Positions 32,813 through 45,304 of a DNA stretch of 64,000 bases are shown here, one piece after another; the first letter of the stretch is position 1, and every line of letters starts with the position of its first letter. The notes under the pieces are model-generated. The model saw nothing but the letters and a program-made list of their open reading frames with translations, ran no database searches and was not told the DNA's origin. The DNA comes from Cavenderia fasciculata (lineage: Eukaryota; Evosea; Eumycetozoa; Acytosteliales; Cavenderiaceae): contig NW_004457624.1 of NCBI RefSeq assembly GCF_000203815.1, positions 2,480,001 through 2,544,000 on the forward strand. The letters are read 5' to 3'. The translations under genes and the position numbers were made by a program.

Positions 32813-32994
32813 ATGATAAAACAAACAACAACAACAACAAATCAAAGTAATTCTAGTCCATCGCCACCATCATTTGAAAGTGATTATACACCATCAGATG
32901 TATCAAATATAATTCCTTACAAAGGTTTAAAGATTGGTGAAAGATTATTAAATTCAATACAAAGAAAATCTGATTGGAAGAAATGGTAAATTTA

Positions 32995-33042
<48 letters not shown>

Positions 33043-35811
33043 TAATGACATGTGACATTCAATCATACATATGATTATAATATTAATTATTTTATTTTGT
33101 TTTAGGGGACCATATGTATCAGATAGAGAATGGAGTACAGTTAGAGAAGATTATAGTTCTGATGGAGATGTATGGAAGTACTTTGACCATGATCAAGCTA
33201 GAAGTAGAGCTTATCGATGGAGTGAAGATGCAATTGGAGGTTATTGTAATCGATTCCAAAATGTGGTTTTAGGACTTGCCTTTTGGAATGGTAATGATCC
33301 AATTATAAAGGAAAGATTGTTTGGTTTGACCGGTCCAGAAGGAAACCACGGTGAGGATGTCAAGGAACACTACTTTTACTCCGATAATACTCCAGACCAT
33401 AGCTATTGCAAAATGTTGTACAAGTATCCACAGAAAGAGTACCCCTATGAACAATTGGTCAAAGAGAATGCCAAGAGAAACAAATTCGAACCAGAGTACG
33501 AGTTGGAAGATACCGGTATCTTTGACAATGACGAATACTTTGATATCTTTATCGAGTATGCCAAGGCTGCCGAAGAAGATATCTTGTGTCGTGTAACAAT
33601 CCACAACCGTGGACCCAATGCCGCCCCAATCAACGTGTTGCCACAGCTGTGGTACCGAAACACCTGGTCGTGGGGTTACAATAACCGTCGTCCCTACATC
33701 AAGACACTCAGAGAGGGTGTATTGGTCGGCGAAGAACACCACATTGGAAAGCGATTCTATGCTGTCACGTATGAAGGAGACAACGATGGTAAATTGGTTG
33801 AAAACGTTCCCTTTCTCTTTACCGAAAACGATACCAACACTGAACGACTCTTTAAATGGCCAAATGCCAGCCCATACGTCAAAGATGGTATCAATAATTA
33901 CATTACAAAGGGTTGGAGTGATGTAGTAAACTATGCAAGTGGAACCAAAGTAGCTGCCAACTGTTACAAGGTTGTTCAACCAGGTGAATCATTTACAGTC
34001 AAGATTAGATTTGCCGATTATGATTTCGAAAATCCTTGGTCCGACTTTGATAAAGTCTTTAAAGATAGAATTGATGATGCTGATGAATTTTATAATAAGA
34101 TTCATGTATGTAAACATAAACAAACAAACAAATAATAATAATTTATTGATTTATTTATATTTTTTATAGGGAAAAGGATTGAGTCAAGATATTAAAGCAA
34201 TTCAAAGACAAGCATTATCAGGTATACTTTGGAGTAAACAATATTATCATTTTGGTGTTGAAATGTGGAAAAAGGGTGATCCAATTCTACCAAGAATCAA
34301 TGAATGTTTGGTCACTAGAAATGCTCACTGGGAACATTTCTATGCCAACGATGTCATTTCAATGCCAGATAAATTCGAGTATCCTTGGTTGGCTCAATGG
34401 GATCTTTGTTTCCATGTTATTTCATTGGTAATGGTTGATGTTGAATGGGCAAAGAGACAATTAATCCTTCTGACAAGAGAGTGGTACATGTCTCGAGACG
34501 GTAAAATCCCTGCTTATGAATTTCAATTTAATGATGTTGTAAGTTTAAAAATATATAAATATAAATATTTTAAAATATTTTCTATATATTAACTTATTTG
34601 TTTCCATTCTATAGAATCCACCAGTACATGCATGGGCAGCATTAGAGATTTATAGATATATATTAAAAAAGACAGGACACAAGGATTTAGATTTTCTTGA
34701 AGAAATCTTTCATAAATTGCTATTAAACTTTACATGGTGGATTAATCTATTTGAAAGTGGATTCTTGGGATTGGATAATATATCGATTTTCGATAGATCA
34801 CAACCACTTCCAGGTGGAGGTAAACTAGAGCAAGCTGATGGCAGTGGTTGGATTGGATTTTATTGTCTCAACATGTTGGCCATCTCGTTGGAAATTGCCA
34901 AGGAAAGACCTGCCTATGAATCAATTGCAACCAAGTTCCTCGAACACTTTGTATACATTGCCAAGGCCATATACTCGGGGAAAAAGCATGGTACACTTGG
35001 ATTGTGGGATGAAGACGCTGGTTTCTTTTTCGATTCTATTCAAATGCCAAACGGATACTCTCAACACATCAAACTGCACTCACTAGTTGGTTTGATCCCA
35101 TTGTTTGCCGTCGACATTATCGAACAATCCACCTTGGACCGTCTGCCACGATTCAAAGAGAGATTGGACTGGTTCATCAAATATCGTCCTCATTTGGTGA
35201 ATGGCATGGCATCATTTATCGTCCCGGGTGAAGAGAAACGTCGTCTGCTCTCTATCGTCAATCGTGATCGTCTCAAACTCATCTTGGAAAAGATGTTGGA
35301 TGAAACCAAATTCTTGTCAGAGTTTGGTGTCCGTTCACTCTCTAAACAACATCAAGCCGAGCCATTTGTGTTTAATCACCATGGTCAATCGGTTACAGTC
35401 GCCTATGAACCTGGTGAATCGACTACTGGTATCATGGGAGGTAACAGTAGTTGGAGAGGTAGTATTTGGCTCTGTGTCAATTATCTCATGATCCAATCGT
35501 TAAAGCATTACCACTCTTATTATGGTAACGACTTTGAAGTAGAGTTCCCAACAGGCTCAAAGAACATGGTCAGTTTGGATGTTGTGCAAAAGGAACTGTC
35601 GCGTCGTCTCATCTCAATCTTTACGTTGAACGGTGATGGTTCGCGTCAATACAACAAATCAAAACCAATTTGGGCAAAGGAACATTGGAGAGACCATATT
35701 CTCTTTAATGAATACTTTAACGGTGACAATGGTAATGGTGTTGGTGCAATCCATCAAGGTTGGACTACTCTTGTAGCTAAATTAATTGAAGATCTTGGTG
35801 ATGATTTATAA
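32813..35811 (+). CDS. GH63-family glucosidase, bacterial-like
   Basis: Four exons (32813-32985, 33106-34105, 34170-34538, 34615-35811) give 912 residues. The start WGPYVSDREWSTVREDYSSD, then DVWKYFDHDQARSRAYRWSED and FGLTGPEGNHGEDVKEHYFYSD, matches the long GH63 'glucosidase' proteins best known from bacteria. The C-terminal (alpha/alpha)6-type part carries PPVHAWAALEIY, LEQADGSGWIGFYCLN, NGMASFI and QGWTTLVAKLIEDL. There is no signal peptide or membrane anchor, unlike ER processing glucosidase I of the same family, so it is predicted to be cytosolic. It probably cleaves terminal alpha-glucose from small glycosides; the substrate is unknown. Confidence 0.87.
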
Positions 35812-35931
35812 ACGATCGAAATCATAAAATAAACCATCATAATTTAAAATAAACCATAATCCAAGAGTAATATATTGTTGTTTTTGATCTATTATTATTA
35901 TTATTATTATTTATTCTATTCTTATATTATA

Positions 35932-36812
35932 TTAGAGATTCTTTAATACAGCTTCAGCATTTGTTGCAGAGCATCTAAATGATGATGATAATGGAGGAGG
36001 GGGTTAATAATGATTCAATAGGTTGTGTATTTCAATTGTGTGTTTACATACTCATTTTGATCCTTTTCAAGACCTTCATAAACAACCTTGCCATTATTGA
36101 CAATCAAAGCGAATCTCTTGAATCTATCAACTGGAGCATTTGAATTGGTGGTTGGCAAGTATTTCTCTTCTGCCAAATTATATTCCTTTGCAAATGCAGC
36201 ATTTGTATCGCTAAGATGAGTGAGCTATAATAGAAATCAATTAGCAGTTAGTAACAATTGTTAATATTAAACTTGTTGTTGAAATAATGATCATTACTCT
36301 GTTTAATGGATCCAAACTAATTCTGTTTGCTCTTAAAATTGGGACATCATATGTAGATCTACAAAAACAAAGAAAAGATTAAAAACTGTTAGAGATATGA
36401 TATGTATTTTGTGGTCAATATATCTTTCTTTCTTTCTTTCTTTCTTACAAACAAACAATATAATCAACACCCTTGGCAAAAATCTTATCGGCGTTCTTTG
36501 TGAATGATGGTACCTAAAGTTGAAGAGTTCTGTCAGATATCTGTATCTAATAATGATCATTCATTATCTATCTTTATCTATCTATCTCTTTCTTACATGA
36601 TGGAAAGTATCTATTGGGTTGTTACCTGGGATACCAACGACAACAACCTTCTTTCCTTCGAATATTTGGTTTGATGAATGAATCTTGTTGAATTGATCGA
36701 CAAAGCTATGTGGTGTAGCTAAAACGTTGGTGCCTACAGCATATGATCTGTTGAATGATGACACTGACTTTTCAAGTGTCAATCTAGTAGCTGATTTTAA
36801 TAACATTGACAT
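35932..36812 (-). CDS. peroxiredoxin-5-like protein lacking the peroxidatic Cys
   Basis: Five exons (36812-36597, 36513-36449, 36358-36298, 36224-36052, 35974-35932) give 185 residues. The N-terminus, MSMLLKSATRLTLEKSVSSFNRSYA, resembles a mitochondrial presequence. The thioredoxin-like core reads GKKVVVVGIPGNNPIDTFHHVPSF. In peroxiredoxin 5 this position is GVPGAFTPTCSKTHLPGF, whose Cys is the peroxide-attacking residue; here no Cys is present in the loop. The rest follows the family (KGVDYIVCLSTYD, FKRFALIVNNGKVVYEG) and the C-terminal ECSATNAEAVLKNL keeps the resolving-type Cys. So it probably cannot reduce peroxides in the usual way. Confidence 0.8.
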
Positions 36813-37059
36813 TGTTCTCTTTCGTTAGATATAGATATATAAATAGATTGATAGTACAATAATAATACTTTGACTAGAGACTAAATCTAAACTAAAACGA
36901 CTGCAGTTCAAGGTGTAGGGGGTGTATACAAGTTTTTTTGATTTTTTGTTGAATATTCGTCTTTTTCCACAACTCTCTCTGGTTAAAATTATTTATTTAT
37001 TTATTTATTTAATTTTAGATTTAATTCATTTCTATGATGATAAAGGAAATGACCAACAT

Positions 37060-38935
37060 TTAGATGACAATTTTCAAAAGCGAACATCCTACATGTCTTT
37101 TATGCTCGTAAATATATTTGACTACACCTAGATGACCCATTTCAATTGCATTGTTCATTGGTGTTTGGGAAATGTTGGAAGAGGACGGTTGATTTAAAAG
37201 GAATTCGACAATATCTAGGTACCCTTGAGTAGCTGCTTCATTTACATCATTGACAGAATGAGCATAGCCTTTTGAAAAGAGAAACTTTAAAATCTGTAAT
37301 TGTCCAAAGGCTGCGGCAAAAAAACATGTATGTGAAAATGATCCAAGTGATAGACCAGCAACTTGGTGATAATAACTATCAAATAGTTTGACCACTTCAA
37401 TATGTCCGTGTTGAGCTGCACTAGACATTGCTTGTACAATATCTCTTTTGACTAAATCTCGAGACATATTTTTCAACAAAAACTCTACCACTTTTAAATG
37501 ACCTTTGGTTGACGCCCATTCAAGTGCATAGTTTGTTGAATGTTTTGGAGCGTGCTCTAAAAGATATTCTAGTATATTTAAATGTCCATTTCTAGCTATA
37601 AAACTAAAATCTGAAACTAAAAATAAACAAACATGTTAGTATTTAATTTGGATTCACTGTACTATTCCTTTTCAATACTTACAACCTGCAAACATAGAAT
37701 CACCTTCTTTTATATTTTGATAAAGATATTTTAAACATTCTAAATGTCCCATTCTTGAAGCATTCTCTCTTGCAACAAAGGTAAATTCGACTGATCTATT
37801 TTCAGTTAGGAATTGAATGACATCAAGATGGCCACCCATAGCGGCATTATCGATAGCTTTCTTTGAACATCCCTCAGTTCTATTGGTGTTTAACCATTTC
37901 ACCATATCCAAATGGCCGTTCGCTGACGCTCCATCCATAGCACGTGTTGTACACCCAATGGTAGAATTGTTTGGATTATTTTCAATCAAATACATTAAAA
38001 TATCCAGACGATTATATTTAGCTGCTGTATCTAATGCCTGACATGTCCATAACACCTTTCCACAATCTTTATAACTTTCATGAATAAGCTAAAAATAAAA
38101 TATAAATTAATTAATTAGATTTCTTTTCTTTTGATTCAATCATACATTCATTTAAATCTCTTTTTACCTTGATTACTTCAAAATGACCTACAGATGCAGC
38201 ATCTATTGCATAATCAGTACATCCTTCAGTACGATTATGATAAAGGTATTGTACAATTGATAGATGATTATTTTTGGCCGAATTGTCCATTGCATCGGCT
38301 GTACAAATAACCTTTTTCTTGTTTTCATGTAACCATTGTACCAAATCAAAGTGACCATTTAAACAGATAACGTTCAATGAAGGTTTCACCCACTTGATAT
38401 CTGGGTACTCTTTATACAACCAACTGACCAATTGAACGTTGCCTGATTCCGATGCTTTGACAATAGCTTGTTTGTCAATTGCACCGCCGTTGCAAACAAG
38501 AGGATACAGCTGTACGAGATGCACCATTATCTCGTATTGACCATTTACCAGTATATTTGGTATTGTCTTGGACCCATCCAATACAAAGTCAGGTGACCAT
38601 TGCAATAGATGAACAAGTGTAGACAGAGTGGCATTTGGGTGACACAGGTATCGGTTGATGAGTGTTGATCTTGCTTGTTGATCGATATGTCCTAATGTCT
38701 CTTTTGGTAGATAGTGTTTGATAAAGTCCCAAGGCAGTGCAAAGTATTCAAACCATTGTACAGGTGATTGAGAGATCAACACCTTGCCTTTGATGTATGC
38801 AGGTCTGTTGGTTTGAAACGATGACACTCTCTTTGTTGTCGTCTTTGGTAGTTCATCAATGAAATCAATTACTTTACTTCTAATATATGGTACTCTAAAT
38901 ATATATTGAAATGTTATTATAGATGATGATTCCAT
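37060..38935 (-). CDS. ankyrin-repeat protein, dictyostelid family (copy 1)
   Basis: Three exons (38935-38168, 38088-37683, 37616-37060) give 576 residues. The first ~200 residues are a family-specific domain (VPYIRSKVIDFI, ALPWDFIKHYLPKETLG, SPDFVLDG). About ten degenerate ankyrin units follow, of the G-H-(L/F)-(D/E)-(V/I)-V-x-(W/F/Y)-L type. The neighbour at 39551-41499 has the same head, exon order and repeat style, so they are tandem duplicates. Function unknown; such proteins bind partners through the repeats. Confidence 0.85.
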
Positions 38936-39550
38936 TTATTTGATTATATATCTTTTATTTTGAACAAAAAAAAAAATGAATGAAGATCATAATGGGTCGA
39001 ACATGATAGTCTATCAAATAGTATCCCAACAAATAATTACTCAGTAATGATGAGCCAGATCGATGCAAATGTTTTACTATCTCCATATTAGTATTAATAG
39101 GTAGTTTGGTTATTAAAACAACTGCAAAAAATTCCACCAATGGTTAGGAGTATCTAGTGATTGTACCAAACCATTTATTTATCGCAAGCAGGCATCATGT
39201 AAAGTATGTGCCCGCACATCTAGAGAACTTCTTTGCTTTGTATGACTGATGATTTACATTGTCATGATACAAGGGATGGTGACAAACAGGATGACAAACA
39301 TTCATCGACCACTTACCACGTCGGATGTGTCTGTCGAGGCAGTGGTATCTTTGGGGGTTGTATTTTAAAAGAATTACAAGATCTTAGCAGTGATTCAGAT
39401 TCATACTACTGTCATCACCCAATCCCACTTGTCTTGTTGAAACAAAATTCAAAAGGTAAGTAAATAATGAATCAACAACAAACAACAATAACAACAATCA
39501 TTCCACTAATATTAGTTTATAACCTATCTATCTATATATATATATTTATA
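38936..39550. other. region between tandem ankyrin genes
   Basis: It contains a short Cys-rich open stretch (39242-39455, listed separately). The rest is AT-rich with a TATATATATATA tract near 39535. Nothing else is seen. Confidence 0.45.
39242..39455 (+). other. short Cys-rich coding-like stretch ending at a splice donor
   Basis: Seventy-one codons from an ATG run to AAAAG followed by GTAAGTAAAT, a good donor. The translation has paired cysteines and histidines (LHCHD, HVGCVCRG, GGCI, YYCHH) reminiscent of a zinc-binding fragment. A neighbouring frame just upstream reads CKVCART and is in the wrong phase. Probably a gene remnant; no family recognised and no downstream exon found before the next gene. 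Confidence 0.25.
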
Positions 39551-41499
39551 TCAATAATAAACTATTCTATTTATTTGACATTCAACTTTGGAATCATGTG
39601 GATAAACACGATTGTTGTTATTATTAAAGAGAAAATGGGCAGTTGATAAATACCCATTTTCTAATGTTTCTTTTAAAGTAGTCTCATCACAGGCATTATC
39701 ACTTTCTGTAGTGTACTGAAACAGATATTGTGCCACCGAGAGATGTCCTTCTTTTGCTGCTTTTCTCATTGCATCGATCACCATTCCTTCGGTTGTATGC
39801 TCATTTAGAAAGCGTACCACCTCCAAGTGCCCGTTTTTTGCGGCATCTTCCATTGCAAATTTTGTACCTTTGTAGCCTGCCGAATGAAGGAACTTGACCA
39901 CCTCGATATGACCCTGTGCCGAGCCCGAGTTGAGAGGGGCGTATGGATAATCCAACCTTTCAATATGGTCATGTAGATATTTAACCATATCCAAATGACC
40001 GTTGTGAGCGGCGGCAGCCAACAAGTGTGTAAAATAAGTGTCATACTTCTTCTCCATCAAATGTTTAGCTACCTCTATATGACCTGCTGAAGCAGCCAAA
40101 TACAGACTATTGGTCGTCGAAAGTTCCACTTGATTCTCTTCAAGATAATGAATTATATCCAACCGTCCATTTTTTGCAATACTATCAATTGGAACAACGA
40201 TTGATTTAAATCCTTCTTTTCTTTTTTGGAATAGATACTCGACAATATTAAAATGTGAATTACTTGCAGCTTCTATTATTGCTTGACCTGACCATTCTAT
40301 TCCATCCTCAACCAAAAACTATTAAAACAATAAGGTATATGTTAATATATATCTATAATATAATTGGTTGATTAATATTTCATTGTATACTTACTTGTAC
40401 AATTTCAAAATGACCATTTTCAGCTGCATTTTGGATAGAATGTTTTGGGAAACGTTCAGTTCTATTTTTATGCAGCCATTTAATCATTTCAAAGTTGCCC
40501 CTACCCGTAGCTGTACGCATTGCATCAACTGTATAAGCAATACCAGAAGGTGCATTATCTTGTAGGTATTGTAAAATATCTAATCGATCATTTAATATTG
40601 CAGCTATAAATGCGTGATTTGTAATTTTGTTTTGACCACAATTTTCAGTTATAAACTAAATATAATAATGATTAATTAATTAATTATTATATTATATTTG
40701 ATTGATTCATTTGATTTATCATTCATACCTTTACAATATCAAGATGACCATTAATAGTAGCTTGAATAATTGCTTGATCAGAACATTTTTTAGTCCCGTT
40801 GGTATAAAGATACTTTATAATGTCTAAATAACCGAAACGAGCAGCCGAATCAATAGCTCGAATTGTACTAGTAACGTTAATACTTTTGTTATTGTCCAAC
40901 CATTTAACAAGCTCCAAGTTGCCTCCAATACACGCACTATCGATTAATTCACCTTGCCATTCAAATTTGGGGTAGGTCTCGATCAACCATCTAGCCAATT
41001 CAATTGATTGATTACTACCAGACTTACAAACACTCTCTAAAGAGTAAACGTCGATATTCAATTGTTGTTGTGTCAATCTTTGAGCCAAGTATAATGTCAT
41101 CTCGTAATTCCCATTACCCAACATGATTTCAGTTGTTGAACCATCATAAATAAAGTCTGGTGACCAATCCAATAGATGAATGAGTGTCTCCAATGTTGCA
41201 TTGGGATGACAAATATAACCATTAATCATTTTTGATCGACATTTCAAGTCCAATGATCCCAATGTTTCTTTTGGTATATAGTGTTTGATAAAGTCCCATG
41301 GCAGTGCATATTTCTGAAACAATACAATTGATGATAGTTTAATCAATTGCTTTCCTTTGATAAAAGTATTTGATTTTAGAGTTTGATGATTAAATAACTT
41401 CTTTTCAGTTTTATATAATTCATTCTCCATCAACCAAAACACTTTGTTTCTTATATATGATATTCTATATATATCTAGAAATGTTATAACTCTATCCAT
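39551..41499 (-). CDS. ankyrin-repeat protein, dictyostelid family (copy 2)
   Basis: Three exons (41499-40729, 40655-40395, 40318-39551) give 599 residues. The head domain shares ALPWDFIKHYIPKETLGSLD, YICHPNATLETLIHLLDWSP and DFIYDGS with copy 1. At least eleven degenerate ankyrin units follow (GHLDIV, GHIEVAKHL, GHLDMVKYLHD, GHLEVVRFLNE and others). An Asn run sits near the C-terminus (FLFNNNNNRV). All introns are phase 0. Copies 1 and 2 are clearly paralogous but well diverged, so the duplication is not recent. Confidence 0.87.
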
Positions 41500-41705
41500 T
41501 ATTATTCTTTCTTATTCTTTCTTATTCTTTCTTATTCTTGTTATTAAAATAATGTGTATTCATTATCTCTTCTCTCTTTGATCAAGAAGTGAAGTTCTTC
41601 TAAAACGAAAAGGAGAAAAATTCCCGATGCAAAATTAAAGTTTATTTCCTTTTTAATCAATTAACACAGATACACAGATATATAGTTGCAACTCTAGTAA
41701 TAAGA
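41500..41705. other. short intergenic region with CTTTCTTATT repeat
   Basis: It begins with four tandem copies of a TTATTCTTTC unit (about 41502-41540) and otherwise shows nothing. It separates divergent genes. Confidence 0.6.
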
Positions 41706-43078
41706 ATGAGTGGATATACATTAGTATTAGTATCAGATAGATCTAATCAAATTGATCATCAATTACACTTTGATCATTTATTAAATAAATTTAATCTAAA
41801 GAAAACAAGTGCTGTGTGTATTATAATCATCAAGTGAACTAACTTTGAACCATTTACTGACATGTCTATATCTATCTATAGGTTGATGATTTATCAAACA
41901 ATAGTTATAATATCAATGTATATAAATTCAATTATCAAGGAACTAGTCATGATGATGGTCAACTATCAAAACAATTTCATGATTATCTAGACAATGTAAG
42001 AAGATAACAGACAGAGTTACTCTTGATTAATGTTAATAATTACTAACCTTGTTTCTTTTTTTTGTTTGTTTGTTTGTTTCATCTTGTTTGAAGAAATCAA
42101 TAGATTTCTATTTTAATAATGATAATCATTATGGAAATCAAAGAAAATTGGCTGCTTTTGTAAATATATAATATGAACATCCACTCACTCTCTTTTGGTT
42201 AATGTAATTAATATATTTATTATTTATTTTAGGATATGGATTCATGTATTATAAAGAATGAATGTATTGATGAAATGGCAGTTATCATGGGAGTATCAGA
42301 CAAGGTATCAGAGATTACTAAAAAGGCAATGGAAGGACACTACAACTTTGATGAAGCATTGAGAGAGCGTCTCAATCTCCTCAAAGGAATGACATGTGAA
42401 CAATTGGAAATGGTTTGGGAAAAGATTGAATTGAATGCCGGTGCCTATACACTCATTAAAACATTAAAATATCTTGGATTCAAGGTTGCTCTTGTATCGG
42501 GAGGATTTACTTATTATTCATATCGTATTGGTTCAAGATTAGGTTTTGATTATGTATTTTCAAATCAAGTAAGTAAAATACATAGACACAAACAACGATC
42601 AGAACGTCACATCACAGTACTTTTATAATTAACCACTACTACTATTTCTGTTTAGTTGGAAATAATTGATAATAAATTAACAGGTAAAGTAATTGGATCA
42701 ATTGTAAATGGACAAATGAAAAAGGCATTGTTAGAGAAATTGACAGAATTGAATGGACTAGAACAAAAACATACCGTCTCGATGGGTGACGGATCAAACG
42801 ATAAACTTATGGTACAATATTCAGATTTGGGTATTGCCTACCACGCCAAGAGTATTTTAAAGGCAGCTACACCCTACCATATCACGTTTACACCTCTTTC
42901 AACACTTTGTATCTATCTACCAAATTACAAAGATATCAAAGATTCCGATATACTAGATGGTTTCCAAAACAAGGAATTAATAACAAAATCTGTACACTCA
43001 ATTCCACAATACCAAACATTAATAGATCAATATAAAAATGATCTATCTATTAAAAATAATCTAATTATAATTGAATAA
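41706..43078 (+). CDS. phosphoserine phosphatase (SerB-type HAD enzyme)
   Basis: Five exons (41706-41813, 41882-41995, 42094-42159, 42233-42568, 42656-43078) give 348 residues. HAD motifs: nucleophile box FDMDSC (Asp-x-Asp) spanning the exon 3/4 join, motif II LVSGGF, a Lys in QMKKALLEKL, and motif III SMGDGSNDKLM. The sequence IIKNECIDEMAVIMG and GMTCEQLE also fits SerB. The first ~95 residues form the small extra domain seen in SerB proteins with an N-terminal extension. It hydrolyses phosphoserine in the last step of serine synthesis. Intron 1 has a GTGTGT donor, the least typical in the gene, but the frame requires it. Confidence 0.9.
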
Positions 43079-43617
43079 ATGTGCTATCACTTGATTTAAA
43101 TTATTCTAAATAAAAAAAAAAAACTACAATAGTACATTATTCATTTCGAAAATAACTAACCAACATTTTGGTTGGTGAACATGGTCGACCATGTTTAAAG
43201 ACCAAATGATTGTCATGAATGATAGACTATAGGGTGGAGAGTAAATAAACAAATATTTGATTTTTTGTTTCTGTGGTCTTTGAAGATCTTTTTCTTTTCA
43301 TTCGTTTGTTCATATGATCATTCTATAAAGAGATAAATATAAGAATCAATCAGATGTATAGAACAAGCAAGCACAAAGATATCTAGATATAGATAGATAG
43401 ATAGAAGCAGAAGCTTCTATGAAGAACTACGGTGAACATGTTCTATGCAGCAAAAAAATCCCAAAACGAAATTGAATAACTTTTTTTTTTATTCTGTTAT
43501 TCTGCAGATATTAATATCTTGCCTATAAATTTCATAGATTTGAACCATGATTTCTTTCATTGTCATTAGTTGTTTGTTCAAAAGATAAAAGATAAAAGAT
43601 AAAAGATAGTAATAATA
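43079..43617. other. intergenic region
   Basis: AT-rich sequence with GATAGATAGATA (about 43390) and a triple AAAGATAAAAGATAAAAGATA repeat just before the next start codon. No gene seen. Confidence 0.5.
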
Positions 43618-44512
43618 ATGGATCCAGCAACTTTAATAAAGAAATTGGTAGTCATTACTGGTGCCTCAAGGTATGTTTGTTATGTTAGCAACTTTGAAGG
43701 AAAGGGTTATTATTTAGAGATATTAATATGTATTTCTGTCTAACTATAGTGGATTTGGTGTTGAACTTGCAAAGTTATTCTCTGCAGCTGGTCACCCTCT
43801 ATTGCTTGTTGCTCGTCGACTTGAACTTATGCAAGCATTGAACTTGCCAAATACCATTTGCACTAAAGTAGATGTCACCGATTACAAGGCATTCGAAGAT
43901 GCCGTCAGAGATGCTGAAGCAGTCTACGGACCAACCGATCTATTGATTGGCAATGCTGGTGTCATGAAGCTTGAAAAGGTATGGGATCAAGATCCAAAGG
44001 AATGGCAAGAGATGCTCAATGTCAATGTTTTAGGTGTTATGAATGGAATGAAGATTGTTCTCAAAGATATGATGGCTAGAAACTCTGGTACCATCATCAA
44101 CATCTCTTCTGTTGCTGGTAGAAAAGCTTTTGGTAATCATGCTGCTTATTGGTATGTATAAATATATTTATATTAATTATAAAAAATGTGAAATGATTGA
44201 TGATTAATTAAACTTTAAATATTTAGCGGAACTAAATTTGGAGTACATGCAATTTCAGAGACAGTAAGAGAAGAGGTATGTGCTACCAATGTACGTGTGT
44301 CTGTGGTTGCACCAGGTGCTGCCGAGACTGAACTTCTTGGTCACACTTCCAATGACTCGATTATCGAAGGTTACAAAGCTTGGAAACAAACCATGGGAGG
44401 AAAGTCAATGGATGCCGTCCACGTTGCCACCTCTTGTAAATTCATTTATGATCTTCCACAAGAAGTCAATCTCAGAGAATTGGTTATTGCTCCAACCAAA
44501 CAAAATGGCTAA
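43618..44512 (+). CDS. short-chain dehydrogenase/reductase (classical SDR)
   Basis: Three exons (43618-43670, 43750-44151, 44227-44512) give 246 residues, typical of classical SDRs. TGASSGFG (cofactor loop, from residue ~15), DLLIGNAGV, a catalytic Ser in TIINISSVAG, and YCGTK (Tyr-x-x-x-Lys, spanning the exon 2/3 join) are all present. VAPGAAETELL follows. The Arg in LLVARRLELM suggests NADP(H) preference. Substrate not predictable; the closest flavour is the NADP-dependent YdfG/serine dehydrogenase group. Confidence 0.92.
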
Positions 44513-44831
44513 CGGGCCCTGTATAATTTATATAAAATAAAAGACTTGGACTACCAACCATAGTTATAAAATAATAATGATTTGATAAAAAAAAAAGTAA
44601 AATTTTATTAATATTAATATTTATTTATTTTTGGAATTGCATCATGATGTTCAGGGATGTTTAAAAACAATCATTTCATTTTATTTTTTTATTTTATTTT
44701 TGTAATTTTTCGTTTCAAGAGATACTCGATTACAACTTGGTTGCAATGAGTTTACAGATACGTTTCGAGTTTAAAGAGAGATATAAAAAAGAACTATAAG
44801 AATCACATTGTATTCAATCAATCAATCAATC
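44513..44831. other. intergenic region
   Basis: AT-rich, with a T-rich block at about 44675-44710. No gene seen. Confidence 0.5.
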
Positions 44832-45143
44832 ATGTACAAGTTATGTTTTTTTGTACCAGAGACACATCTACTGACAGTAAAGAAAGCATTGTTTGCAATG
44901 GGTGCAGGTAAAATAGGAAACTATGATTCTTGTTGCTTTGAATTCAAAGGTCAAGGACAGTTTCGTGCATTGCCCGGTGCAACACCTTTTATAGGTAAAG
45001 AGAATATCATTGAAGTTGTAGAAGAATACAAAGTAGAAATGGTAGTTGAAGATTCACTTATCAAACACGCTGTTCAAACACTCAAACTATCTCATCCCTA
45101 TGAAACAGTTGCATACGATGTCATTAAACTAGAGGAATTTTAA
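44832..45143 (+). CDS. YqfO/NIF3-domain small protein (PII/CutA-like fold)
   Basis: A single exon encodes 103 residues: MYKLCFFVPETHLLTVKKAL, GAGKIGNYDSCCFEF, GQFRALPGATPFIG, VEMVVEDSLIKHAVQTLK and HPYETVAYDVIKL. This is the insertion domain of NIF3-like (YqfO) proteins, occurring on its own as in some bacteria. The fold is related to PII/CutA trimers. Biochemical role unknown. A standalone version in a eukaryote is unusual but full length for the family. Confidence 0.85.
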   Translation: MYKLCFFVPETHLLTVKKALFAMGAGKIGNYDSCCFEFKGQGQFRALPGATPFIGKENIIEVVEEYKVEMVVEDSLIKHAVQTLKLSHPYETVAYDVIKLEEF

Positions 45144-45198
45144 TTATACAATAGATCTTTTATATTCTTTTTTATTTTATTTACAACTACAGATATCT

Positions 45199-45233
45199 TT
45201 ATCTACGACGATTAACACCGTTAACACCGTTAA

Positions 45234-45304
<71 letters not shown>

